The position numbers and the translations under genes are program-made. 27,481 nt of DNA from Porphyra umbilicalis (taxonomy: Eukaryota; Rhodophyta; Bangiophyceae; Bangiales; Bangiaceae), in the NCBI GenBank assembly GCA_002049455.2, contig KV919297.1, positions 1 through 27,481 of the forward strand. Reading direction: 5' to 3'. Of this stretch, positions 1-8,293 are shown piece after piece; the first letter of the stretch is position 1, and the number at the start of each line of letters is the position of its first letter. The notes under the pieces are model-generated. The model did not search any database. It was not told the origin of the DNA and worked only from the letters and a program-made list of their open reading frames with translations.

Positions 1-162
1 AGGGGTCGTTTCTGAGGTACGCCGCCTCGCGTGAAGGTTAGCCTCGAACAGGCGCGGGGCTCAGATGGCTGCGACGGAAGCAGGCTTGCAGGCGACGTCT
101 CTAAACGGGAAGCGCTCTTCAGAAATTGACTGCAGATGTCATGTTCCCGCGGTCCTCAATTA

Positions 163-347
163 CTATTGGATGTGACGGTCATCGAGATCAATTCGGACCG
201 CACTCATGACTAAGTGGTCCACAATAGTTTGGGCAAACTGTGCCTCCCGCAGCGTGGCCAAAATACAGAAAACCACCATACACCCTTTGCGCACCCCAGT
301 AGTGTGGTACGTAATCGAGACGATGATGCCTCTAGCTCCGTTTGGCA
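163..347 (-). CDS. Possible terminal exon of an unknown gene
   Basis: A minus-strand frame of about 61 codons ends at a TAG at 165-163. Just upstream on the minus strand is a T-rich tract followed by CAG at 350-348, a good splice acceptor, so an exon could run from 347 to 163. The peptide has mixed composition with hydrophobic stretches (for example VVFCILATLREAQFAQTIV), unlike the Arg/Pro/Ala strings of nearby chance frames. I do not recognise a family, and I could not find the upstream exon with confidence. Confidence 0.28.
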
Positions 348-1760
348 CTGCACAAAAAAACTGAGAATTCTAAAGTAAAGCGCCACACCTGCACGACCGG
401 CGCCGCTTGGGAGCACATGTGCGAGCGGGAGAGCAGCATAAAGGAGACGAGGACGGCGGCCATGACAGCGGTGGCGGCGGTCGCCGACGTGACCACCGCT
501 TGCTGGTGTAGGGGGCGCTCCGCCCACCACCGACGCGGCGTCCGCCACGGCCCGCACGAGCGGCAGCCGCCGCCGTCGGGTGGGTACCCGCCCACTGGTG
601 GGTAGCGGCCGCCCGCACGCTCCTCGGAGACCAGCGCTTAGTCCTCGTCCGAGGTGATGGCGCGCCCGCCGCCAAGACCGCCGCGCGGGGCTCATGCCGC
701 GCCTACCGGCGCGTCGGCAGCGGCCGCCACCGCCGTGGCGGACGGCATCTGCCACCGAGGCACGTTGGCCACCAGCCGGGATACCACCGGCCGACGCTGG
801 CCGGACCGCAGTGGACTGGACTGTGGCTCTCCCCACTCGTCCCCCTTCCAAAAACCGGGCCCGTTCAGCTCCTGCTCTGATTGCCCGACCCCGTTTGCGC
901 CGCTTCTTTGAACTGCGGAGGTGCCAACTGTGACAATAGTGATCGGGTTTGACTGCTGCCCCCCCCCGTCCCCGTACCGGAGGGACCCGGTTCCTTTCCC
1001 CGCAGTCATGCATGGACGTGGTGTGCGTGGCGGCGGAGTCAAGGGGCGGGAACACCCAGTCCGTGCTCACCCAACTCTGCTGGCACCTGCGCAGCACTTG
1101 AACAAAGAGCAGATCGAAGAGCTGGACGTGCCATCCAGTCCTCCCGTCAATGGCATGGGCCGCAAACGGGCCGCGCAGTGCGGCGTAGCAAGGACCGTTC
1201 CGTGCAGCGACGACTTTGCCCCCGTCGGAAGGCGCAGCCCTCCCCTCTCCGCGAGCGCGTCGCAGGGACGGCTCCCGCGCGGGGCGCCACGGGCGCGCAT
1301 GGGGCAGCTGTAGCTGCCCCCAGCTGGGGATTGACCCCGCAATGCGCCAACCCGAGGCAGTCCTGCCTGTGAAAGAAACATACGCACTAAACTTTATGCC
1401 AGGTCATAAGTGCTCATGCGCGGCGGGCGCTCCCAGGGAGAGTCAATCCAGGCAGTATCTCTCACACTGCCTTCCTTCCTGCGCCCACCCATCGGGCGGC
1501 TGGACCAACGGCCTCGTGGCGGGGTGGGGCGGTCGCCACGCCACCCCCCAGCGGCGGCTCGGCGCTCCCACCAGCGGTCGGAATCCAACCTAGCGTGCAA
1601 CCCGCTGGAGGGACCGCCCCGCCAGCCGGCCACGTCGACGGACGGGTCGGCGTGGCACGCGTCGGCGTGGGCCTCGCTGGTGGGGAGGGATGCACCCCAC
1701 CCGACGCGGGCGCGCTCAGAGTAAGTGCCGCGCTGGTCCTTGTGGGCGGTCACGCAGCGC
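348..1760. other. Left flank without an assignable gene
   Basis: This GC-rich stretch has overlapping open frames on both strands, as expected from base composition alone. The only one with less biased wording is a plus-strand frame from the ATG at 1008 to a stop at 1311-1313 (101 codons), which includes HLNKEQIEELDV. It has no recognisable domain. A minus-strand frame near 420-480 carries a short hydrophobic stretch that could mimic a signal peptide. I call nothing here. Confidence 0.4.
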
Positions 1761-1792
1761 ACCCATCATGGGTACCGGGAATGATTCCCGGT
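1761..1792. repeat. Two abutting short palindromes
   Basis: Positions 1761-1773 read ACCCAT-C-ATGGGT, and 1774-1792 read ACCGGGAAT-G-ATTCCCGGT. Each is a perfect inverted repeat around a single central base, and they touch without a gap. They lie about 90 bp outside the left transposon end. Function is unknown. They could form hairpins or be a dyad protein site. Confidence 0.75.
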
Positions 1793-1883
1793 CGGCGGCG
1801 GGCTGCGAGTCTTTCCTTGCCTCGACGCGGCGGGGGAGGTCCGCTACCAAACGAAAGCGGGTGCCAGAGACGTGTCGCGAGGA

Positions 1884-1914
1884 CGATCGTCTGCTTAGGA
1901 CTATTTTCCATCGA
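1884..1914 (+). repeat. Left terminal inverted repeat
   Basis: This 31-bp repeat begins CGATCGTCTGCTTAGGACTA and ends TTTTCCATCGA. It matches the reverse complement of 13848-13878 except at three positions. If the palindromic CGATCG (1884-1889) is target-site duplication, the repeat proper starts at 1890. Confidence 0.85.
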
Positions 1915-2006
1915 AGGCCGATTTCCGATGGGTCCTCGATGGGAACAGTTCGATGGACCTAGATGGGACCTCGATGGAAACTTTCTCGATGGAGCTTTCC
2001 CCATCG
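1908..2006. repeat. Left subterminal CGATGG motif cluster
   Basis: CGATGG occurs at 1926, 1937, 1951, 1972 and 1987, a GATGG variant at 1962, and the reverse form CCATCG at 1908 and 2001. That is eight motifs in about 100 bp. Several sit in longer TCGATGGA/TCGATGGGA contexts. Such clusters bind the accessory or catalytic transposon protein in CACTA elements. That role here is inferred. Confidence 0.8.
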
Positions 2007-2012
2007 AGAAGA

Positions 2013-2709
2013 GGACCGAATCTGGACGCATTCGTGGGGCGAATCTACAAGGGTGTGTCTGAGATACGTCGGCGGGGGATGCGCTGTACCGCTCGCCGGC
2101 CGCTCCAGATCCGGGGGTTCTGGCCTGCGGTGGGGCGCTGTTTGACAGTGGCCGGGGCTGCTGGGGGTGCCACGGGGCCGGGCGCTGGGGCGTCGGTCCG
2201 GGAGCAGGACGGCGTGCACGCTTCCTTCGGAAGCGTACGCGCGCTCCGCAGCCCATCAGCCACCGACCACCGGCCGGCAAGACAGTCATGAACACAACAG
2301 AAACAAAAAGACCAAGGAAGCACATGATGACGGGTAGGCCGCACCTCCCCACACGCCCCAACAAACTGCCTCAAGAGGCGAACAAGCACACCAGCACGAA
2401 CACACACACCCTCACAGTGGCGCATCATGCATCGGCCTCGAACATGCGTAAACATCAAGCATCAAGCGCGTACAAGCAACCGCGCACCCATACAAGAGAG
2501 CAATGATTCGCCACAGAGCGAGAAAAAGAGGGAAGCGCCAAAGGCGCACCATACAGGCGAGCTCCCAGAACCGGGAAGCACGCGCACAAACACACACAAC
2601 TCAAGACACACTCAACTCAAAGGGTCTCTTACCGAGAATTCTCGAGGCACCAGCGTCCTCACTGCCACCGTTTAGGTCACAGGCAGCTTCCAGGGTGCCT
2701 TTGCTCGAC
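2013..2709. other. Left internal non-coding part of the transposon
   Basis: This stretch lies between the left motif cluster and the stop of the accessory gene. From 2280 to 2640 it becomes A/C-rich with CA-rich strings and lower GC, as expected of a 3' untranslated or spacer region for the minus-strand gene. I see no convincing frame or poly(A) signal. Confidence 0.5.
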
Positions 2710-5502
2710 TTAGACGGTCGCGTCGCCGGCCATCTCGTCGCTGGCGCCCGTCCCCGTCGCTTCGGCTACCTCGGTCGCGCCCACCGCCGCTGCAGCGCCT
2801 GTCGTCGAGGGGCTCACCGCAGGAGCGTGCCCCTGGGCACTACCGGCGGTGACCACCTCCTTGGTCCTCTCGGTAGTGTTGGTCGGGGCGGGTCGGGCTC
2901 GAACCGTACGTGTGCGTATGGAATTGACCGGCACCGGCGGGTGGTCAAAGTCGCAGCGTGTCGGCGAGTTGGCGTCGGAGATAACGAAGCCGCGCCACGG
3001 CTCTGTCGTTGCGGGCATCAGCGGGTGCACCGTGATTACCTCCCAGCGCCAGCGGTCGTACAAGCCGTTGTCCTTACCGCGGCGCTTGCGTCGGACGCCA
3101 GCAGCAATCTGTTCGAGCTCGGCGCGTACAAAGGTGGCAGCGAGGGCGATGTGTCCCGTCGTCGTGCACGCGGTCTCCTTGTTGCCCAGACCGACAGGCA
3201 TGCGGATGCGGTCTCCCGCGCCGAGGTGCACGAACATCTCCTTCACGGCCGCCAAAATCCCGTCGTGCCCGTCGTCCGAGCAAATGAAGCGCGGCCGCAC
3301 GGGCGCGTTGCGCTGCTCCTCCGTGATCTCGTCCTCGTCATCGGGTAGCTTGTTCATGTTCTCCAACCAGGTTGTCGCCGCCTCTTGCCCCATTGTTTTG
3401 ACGCTGGACCCCACCGTCACAAACCAGACCGGTACGATGCGCTTCTTGATGGCCTCCAGCACATGAGAGATCGACTGGGTCATGGGCTGGTAAGCCCGGA
3501 TGATCGGATGCCCCTTCGAGCCGCCCGACTGCTTTGCTTCATCGGAGGCCGTGGCCACCCCAACCTCCTTGGTCGCGCCGACCTCATCGTCGGGGCATGA
3601 GCTTGAGCCCGAGCCGGAGCACGAGTCGGAGCCCGAGTTTGGACCATCGCGCGCGCACATCGACTTGGACTTACGCCGAGCCTTCCCCTTGCCCTTTCCT
3701 ACCGCCTTGCCCTTGCCCTTCGACCGTGCCGCGCGCTTGCGCTTGGCGGGCGACGAGATGTCGGACGTGAGAAAGTCATACGCCTCGGGGGCGTCGATGT
3801 CGAGGTCAGACATCGTCTCCTCCATCAGCATCTCCCAATCGGCATCCGTGTCGGGAATCACGTCGTTGGTGATAGTCGCCCCGCCGACATGGCCAAAGAA
3901 GCGTGACTTGACGCGTCGGCGGATGGACAGCATCTTGAGGGTGCCTTTCTGCTTCGGAGAAACCACCTTGCCCATGGCAGCCAAGCGAGTGTGGGCATCC
4001 GCGAGCAGCGGCGCACCGCCCGTGAACGTCACCCCGCAGATCTCCTTCAGCTCCGAGTCCTCCGAGTACTCTCCGTCCGTGTCCACAAAACCCCGGAAGA
4101 GACGCCGCAAGGGTGCCGGCACCGTCATCGGCGGCGCGTCCTTAATGCGGCTAACCTGAACGCCCAGGTTCTGCATGGCCAGGCCTTGCGTCTGGACCTT
4201 GCTGCCGATGGACTGGACGGCGTCGGCCAGCGTGCCCACCATCTTGTTCATGCCCGACAGCACGCGCATTATCTCCGCCCCCGCGACACCTTCCACGGCC
4301 GCGTCCGCGTTTATCGCTGGGAGGTGCCCCCCCGCAAGCGGAGCGGCAGCGGTCGCACCGGGCAGAGTGGCCGTGGCCACCGAGCCAGCCGTGTCCCCCC
4401 CAAGGGTGCCCGAGGAGGCCGCAGAAGCACCGCCTCGGGGTGCACGACGAGCGACCGCCGGAGTGGTGGCGGAGCCGCCGCCGGAGGCGCTGTCGGATGC
4501 TCGGCCGCGGGGTGCGCGTCGAGATGGGGCAGACGGGTTTGCCACGCGCGAGGTGGGAGCCATGGGTGCAGCCACAGTCGGGGTCAGTGAAGCTGTTGCA
4601 GGAGCCGACGTGATACGAGCACGAGGAGGGCCAGTGCGGCGCCCCGCTCGCACCAGAGCCGGCGGGGTCGATGGCCGGGCCAAAGTGGATGGCGTCGTCG
4701 GAGATGTGAGCAGCTGTGTACGACGGGATGCGACTCCGCGAAGGGGAGACGTCCTTGGCGGAGTGATCGAAGATGGCCCAACGCTAGAACCGGCTCCGGT
4801 CCCGGTCCCCCCGCGAACCGCCTCGGACGACGCGGCAGGCGCCAGCGTCCCAAACGCCGCCACTGACGCGCTCGGCGCAGTGGAATCGTCGCTGACTCGG
4901 GCAACGGCTGTCCCAGTCGCCGTTCCAGGCACCAGCAGCGGCGCCATCGAGACCTGGCCGTACCCGGCCGCCAGCACCGGCGCGCTCCCCATGGGCGCGG
5001 CCACCGCCGCCGTCGCTGACCCCGTCGGCGTGGCCGCCGCCGCCGTCGCGGTCCCTATCGGCACGCCCGCCGCCGCCGTCGTGGTCCCTGTCGGCTCGCC
5101 CGCCGTTGCCGTCGCGGACCCCGTCGGCGCAGCCGTAGCCGCTGTCGCGGTCCCTGTCGGCACGCCCGCTACTGCGGCGGCCGCCGCCGTGTTGCCGCCG
5201 TAAATCGGGTTGAGGCTCGATGGCATTGCGGCAGAGGAGCCGACCGCCAGCTGCTGAGAAAAGTCCCCAGTCGGCTGCGTCGGTGGCATCGCCATGGGCA
5301 TACCGGAAAATGGAGCAGGCGGCCCCGGAAAGGGGGAGCTGTAACCATGCATGCCGGGCATCATCGGCATGTTGGGAGTGCCGTAGAAGCCCATCGATGG
5401 AGGCATTCCCGCGGCCGCCGCCATTGACGGAGAGAAGGGGAAGAACGACGTGTCGAAAAGAGGCGGCGGGGGGGGTGCCGAAAACTCGACCATCGGCAAC
5501 AT
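2710..5502 (-). CDS. Transposon accessory protein, unknown family (930 aa)
   Basis: One uninterrupted frame runs from the ATG at 5502-5500 to TAA at 2712-2710. In order it shows a Pro/Met-rich start; Ala/Thr/Gly-rich tandem repeats of 11 residues (pattern PTGSATA, coded by a 33-bp DNA repeat at about 4985-5183); a Ser/Pro/Arg-rich linker; a short predicted-helix region near GMNKMVGTLADAVQSIGSKV; a Lys/Arg-rich, nuclear-localisation-like stretch at about residues 582-613; a Ser/Asp acidic patch; and a globular region at about 675-850 with KKRIVPVWFVTVGSS and YDRWRWEVITVHP. No known domain is recognised. It lies divergently from the transposase inside the same TIRs, so a TnpA-like DNA-binding or regulatory role is plausible but inferred. 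The open frame continues upstream without an ATG. A nearby ATG at 5677 lies one frame off, so the true N-terminus may be longer. Confidence 0.82.
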   Translation of the reverse strand: MLPMVEFSAPPPPPLFDTSFFPFSPSMAAAAGMPPSMGFYGTPNMPMMPGMHGYSSPFPGPPAPFSGMPMAMPPTQPTGDFSQQLAVGSSAAMPSSLNPIYGGNTAAAAAVAGVPTGTATAATAAPTGSATATAGEPTGTTTAAAGVPIGTATAAAATPTGSATAAVAAPMGSAPVLAAGYGQVSMAPLLVPGTATGTAVARVSDDSTAPSASVAAFGTLAPAASSEAVRGGTGTGAGSSVGPSSITPPRTSPLRGVASRRTQLLTSPTTPSTLARPSTPPALVRAGRRTGPPRARITSAPATASLTPTVAAPMAPTSRVANPSAPSRRAPRGRASDSASGGGSATTPAVARRAPRGGASAASSGTLGGDTAGSVATATLPGATAAAPLAGGHLPAINADAAVEGVAGAEIMRVLSGMNKMVGTLADAVQSIGSKVQTQGLAMQNLGVQVSRIKDAPPMTVPAPLRRLFRGFVDTDGEYSEDSELKEICGVTFTGGAPLLADAHTRLAAMGKVVSPKQKGTLKMLSIRRRVKSRFFGHVGGATITNDVIPDTDADWEMLMEETMSDLDIDAPEAYDFLTSDISSPAKRKRAARSKGKGKAVGKGKGKARRKSKSMCARDGPNSGSDSCSGSGSSSCPDDEVGATKEVGVATASDEAKQSGGSKGHPIIRAYQPMTQSISHVLEAIKKRIVPVWFVTVGSSVKTMGQEAATTWLENMNKLPDDEDEITEEQRNAPVRPRFICSDDGHDGILAAVKEMFVHLGAGDRIRMPVGLGNKETACTTTGHIALAATFVRAELEQIAAGVRRKRRGKDNGLYDRWRWEVITVHPLMPATTEPWRGFVISDANSPTRCDFDHPPVPVNSIRTRTVRARPAPTNTTERTKEVVTAGSAQGHAPAVSPSTTGAAAAVGATEVAEATGTGASDEMAGDATV
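4985..5183 (-). repeat. 33-bp coding tandem repeat
   Basis: Units start at about 5018, 5051, 5084, 5117 and 5150 with exact 33-bp spacing, plus partial copies at both sides. Each encodes 11 residues of the form (V/A/T/E)P(T/I/M)G(S/T)ATAAxA in the accessory protein. Copies differ by several bases, so the array is not freshly amplified. Confidence 0.8.
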
Positions 5503-5677
5503 CTGGGACCCGTCAGTGCCCAGAAAAGCACCACCCGTCGTCGCCAAAGGGGGCGCGGTGGAGGTCGGAAATTGCGGCGCGCCCGGGGGGCGGCATCTGC
5601 AGCAACGTGTGGGACGACGGGGGCTGCGGCATAGACAGGAGCGGCACGGCGAGCGGCGGCGTGAGCCCCATCCTCAT

Positions 5678-7087
5678 TGCGTTGGTCTTGCTCTGTAGAC
5701 GCCGCCGACGCAGCACCCCCGCGTGCGGTCATTGCGGCGCTCGCCATCCGTCCAGGCGCCCCGCCGATGAGCGGTCGCGTGCCACCTCTGCCTCCGCGGC
5801 CCGTCATGGTGGCACCAGCCGAGGCACGTGGGGAATCAGGAGTGGAAGGACACCAGGAGCGACGAGGGGGGGGGGGCACACGCGGGGAGCAAGTGTTGGC
5901 GGCTTGAGGCAATGTGAGATGTGCTGCGCGGTCGCGGTCGCCCGGCTTCTTATGTGGGGCGCGCACACTACCGCGGACAAGCTACACAGGTACTGAGAAG
6001 CAGACGGCGCTCACGTCCGGCGCCTGCCCCTCGGGCACAAACGTACAGTGCGAAAGGGCGGGGGTGATGCCGTGCTCGGCTAGGAGATCACGCCGGGAAA
6101 GGGCGCCAAATGATGCGAGCTCAACATGCCAATCTCAAGCACAGCATACAGAGAACGAGTGAGCGAGCTCCGCCGCGGCGGTCGAGGAGCAGGTCAGTCA
6201 GCAAGCGGGCGGAAACATAACGGCCGCAGATGAGCGGGCCATGAAAGGAACCCCTCGCGCGCGCAATGAACACACATCATGCGAATGACCCGTTTCTGGT
6301 CAAAGGCCTTGAGGTATCGGATCGCCAAGCGTCAGTATTACTCGCTAGATACGGCGTGTCTGTCCGTCAGCGTCAGCTCGCACGACCGAGGTGCAAGAGA
6401 CTGTGTCGACGCGCCAAAAAGTGGCGAGCCCCAGGTGTCGACAACCTCGGACACGACCAGTTATCGGGTGACTCTCTGCAAACACAAGTCAACTATCGGC
6501 GGAGAAAGGGATCCATGGCGAGGGGCACGATGACACTCAGCCGTCAGGTCCTAGTTGGCGGCAGCCACAGCATGGTCTCCTGTGCGCTTAGACACGGTCT
6601 TGGCCCGCTGAGTCGACAGCAGTGACGAGCTGCAAGAACGACGACGGGGCCGTTGAGGTTACCAGCAACCGACCAGAAGATCAAAATCACTCGACTCATT
6701 ACATTGAAGCTAAGAAAACTGTGTTAAAATATTCTGCCACTGACAGTTGGTAGCCCCCCCGTGATTACAGGTTTCAATAGCGGGAAGCTGCTCATCGCAT
6801 ACTGGCACAGTGTATTGTTCGCACATATGGATACAGGAGGGGGGCTTTGTTCATACACTGTTTCTGACAAGGACTGTGTGGTGGAGTTCGCAAAGGAGTC
6901 CGTTCTCATCCGAGGTACTTCGTGTCAGACGCGTCAAGCAACTTCCAAACGTCGCTTTGGCGTTTGCCGAGCTTCGCCTGTCTCCATGAGCTGTGAGAAG
7001 TCCCACTTCCGTCTCTAGCCGACAGCTGCCTGCACGTTTGGTATCGAACACTAAGGAGGAGACAGCAGACATCAAGTCTCCTGCGCT
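5678..7087. other. Intergenic region between the divergent transposon genes, left part
   Basis: This region separates the two divergent starts and probably holds their promoters. GC falls noticeably from about 6.2 to 7.0 kb. A plus-strand ATG frame at 6266-6625 (119 codons) and a plus frame at 6761-7018 (fragment TGFNSGKLLIAYWHSVLFAH) are open. The second has a less biased composition and could be a gene remnant, preceded by possible acceptors at about 6746 and 6770. Neither matches a family I know. Confidence 0.4.
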
Positions 7088-7225
7088 GCGGAGGAGCGGG
7101 GTGCGTGTCTCCTTGAGGGGGCACGCAACCCCTCTCCCCCCCTGACTGCATGAGCCGTGGAGGAGTGGGTTCCGTGTTTCTTTGAGGGGGCACGCACCCC
7201 CTCTCCCCCCCGGACTACACGAGGC
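7088..7225. repeat. 69-bp tandem duplication
   Basis: Units begin at 7088 (GCGGAGGAGCGGGGTGCGTG) and 7157 (GTGGAGGAGTGGGTTCCGTG), and a few bases of a third copy begin at 7226. Each unit contains the GAGGGGGCACGCA core followed by a pyrimidine-rich string ending in a run of C. It lies upstream of the transposase gene. Confidence 0.75.
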
Positions 7226-8293
7226 GTGGCGTCCCCCAAGGGAGGACGTCGCGACCGGATTTGTGACCCTACCTCGCTCCAGCAACGTCGCCCGACGCGG
7301 CTGCCTCCTTCGGCAGTTTCGTGACCCTGGGTTCACCCAGCAGCGCGATGTGACTTAGAGCTTGGCGCGGACCGCCGCGTGGCACGCTCACCCGTGCAGA
7401 GCCACGGCCAGCGTCGCGAGACACTGACTGCGTTGTGGACTCCGCTCGCTCGGAGGCAGCCACAAATGCGGCTATCTTGACAGGTACGCTTTGGACTGCT
7501 CATGAGCAACGGTTTTGCTTGAGCTTGCCTGTGAGAAGCCACTGCCGGATTACTGATCATGGGTACGGAGCTTGGTTACCGCGGGTGGCTGTGATAGGAT
7601 CGCGTTCAGCCCTGCCTTCTGACTTGGCCCATCCGATCTTTTCCCTCTCAGGAACCGCCTCTAGCTGCCCGCCTGTCGCACTGCGCCGATTCATATCCTG
7701 CAGATGTGGTTCCACCTATGCGCGGCTGGAGGCACTACAAATGTCCCTGCGGCGTTGCTCCACTCCCGTGCCCTCCCCCCGGCGGAGACGTGTCACGGCC
7801 GCCGGCCCCCCACCCGTTGGCGGAGGCGGCAGGGGCGCCGGGAACAGCCCTGCCCCCCCGGCGTGGTCGCCCCCGCCCCCTTCTCCTGGCGGGGGCGCGC
7901 CCAAATCGTCGTCCTCGTGCCTCGCGTCGGCAGCGTCCGCGACGCGACGGAGGTGGGTGCGGAATTTGGCCGTGACCGCGCGCCGCCGCACGCCCGCGGC
8001 GCCGCCGTCGTGGAGGGTGGCGAGGTAGGGGAGCGTACAGGACGTTAAGTCCTCAGGGGGGGGGGGGGAGGTGCCGCTCGCCCGACCGTCGCTCGCTACA
8101 GCGGCTTCACCGGCGGCGGCATCTGGTCGCCCGTCCCGGTCGGGGGGGGGGGGGGGCGCCCGCCCCCCCGACGGCGCCGCCGCTTGGCAGCGGGCGACGA
8201 CGCGACCCGCTCACCGTCGCCCGACGCCCGCCGTCGCCGCCGGTCGCCCTTCGTCGACGCTCCCCGGCGAGTATATCGCTCGGCTGAGCGACC
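7226..8293. other. Region upstream of the transposase gene
   Basis: This stretch becomes increasingly GC-rich towards 8293. It contains two G runs, 13 bases at 8056-8068 and 15 bases at 8142-8156, and CGCCG-rich simple sequence near 8220-8260. A TATAT string lies at 8272, only about 20 bp before the start codon, too close for a typical core promoter unless the leader is very short. Plus-strand open frames at 7435-8048 look like composition effects. Confidence 0.4.

Noticed and set aside
210..1097. 295-codon minus-strand open frame
   Set aside because: Arg/Pro-rich with no domain. The overlapping 61-codon frame at its end fits an exon better.
5503..5547. TTG start for the accessory protein
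   Set aside because: Non-ATG starts are not expected in a nuclear gene. The first in-frame ATG is at 5502.
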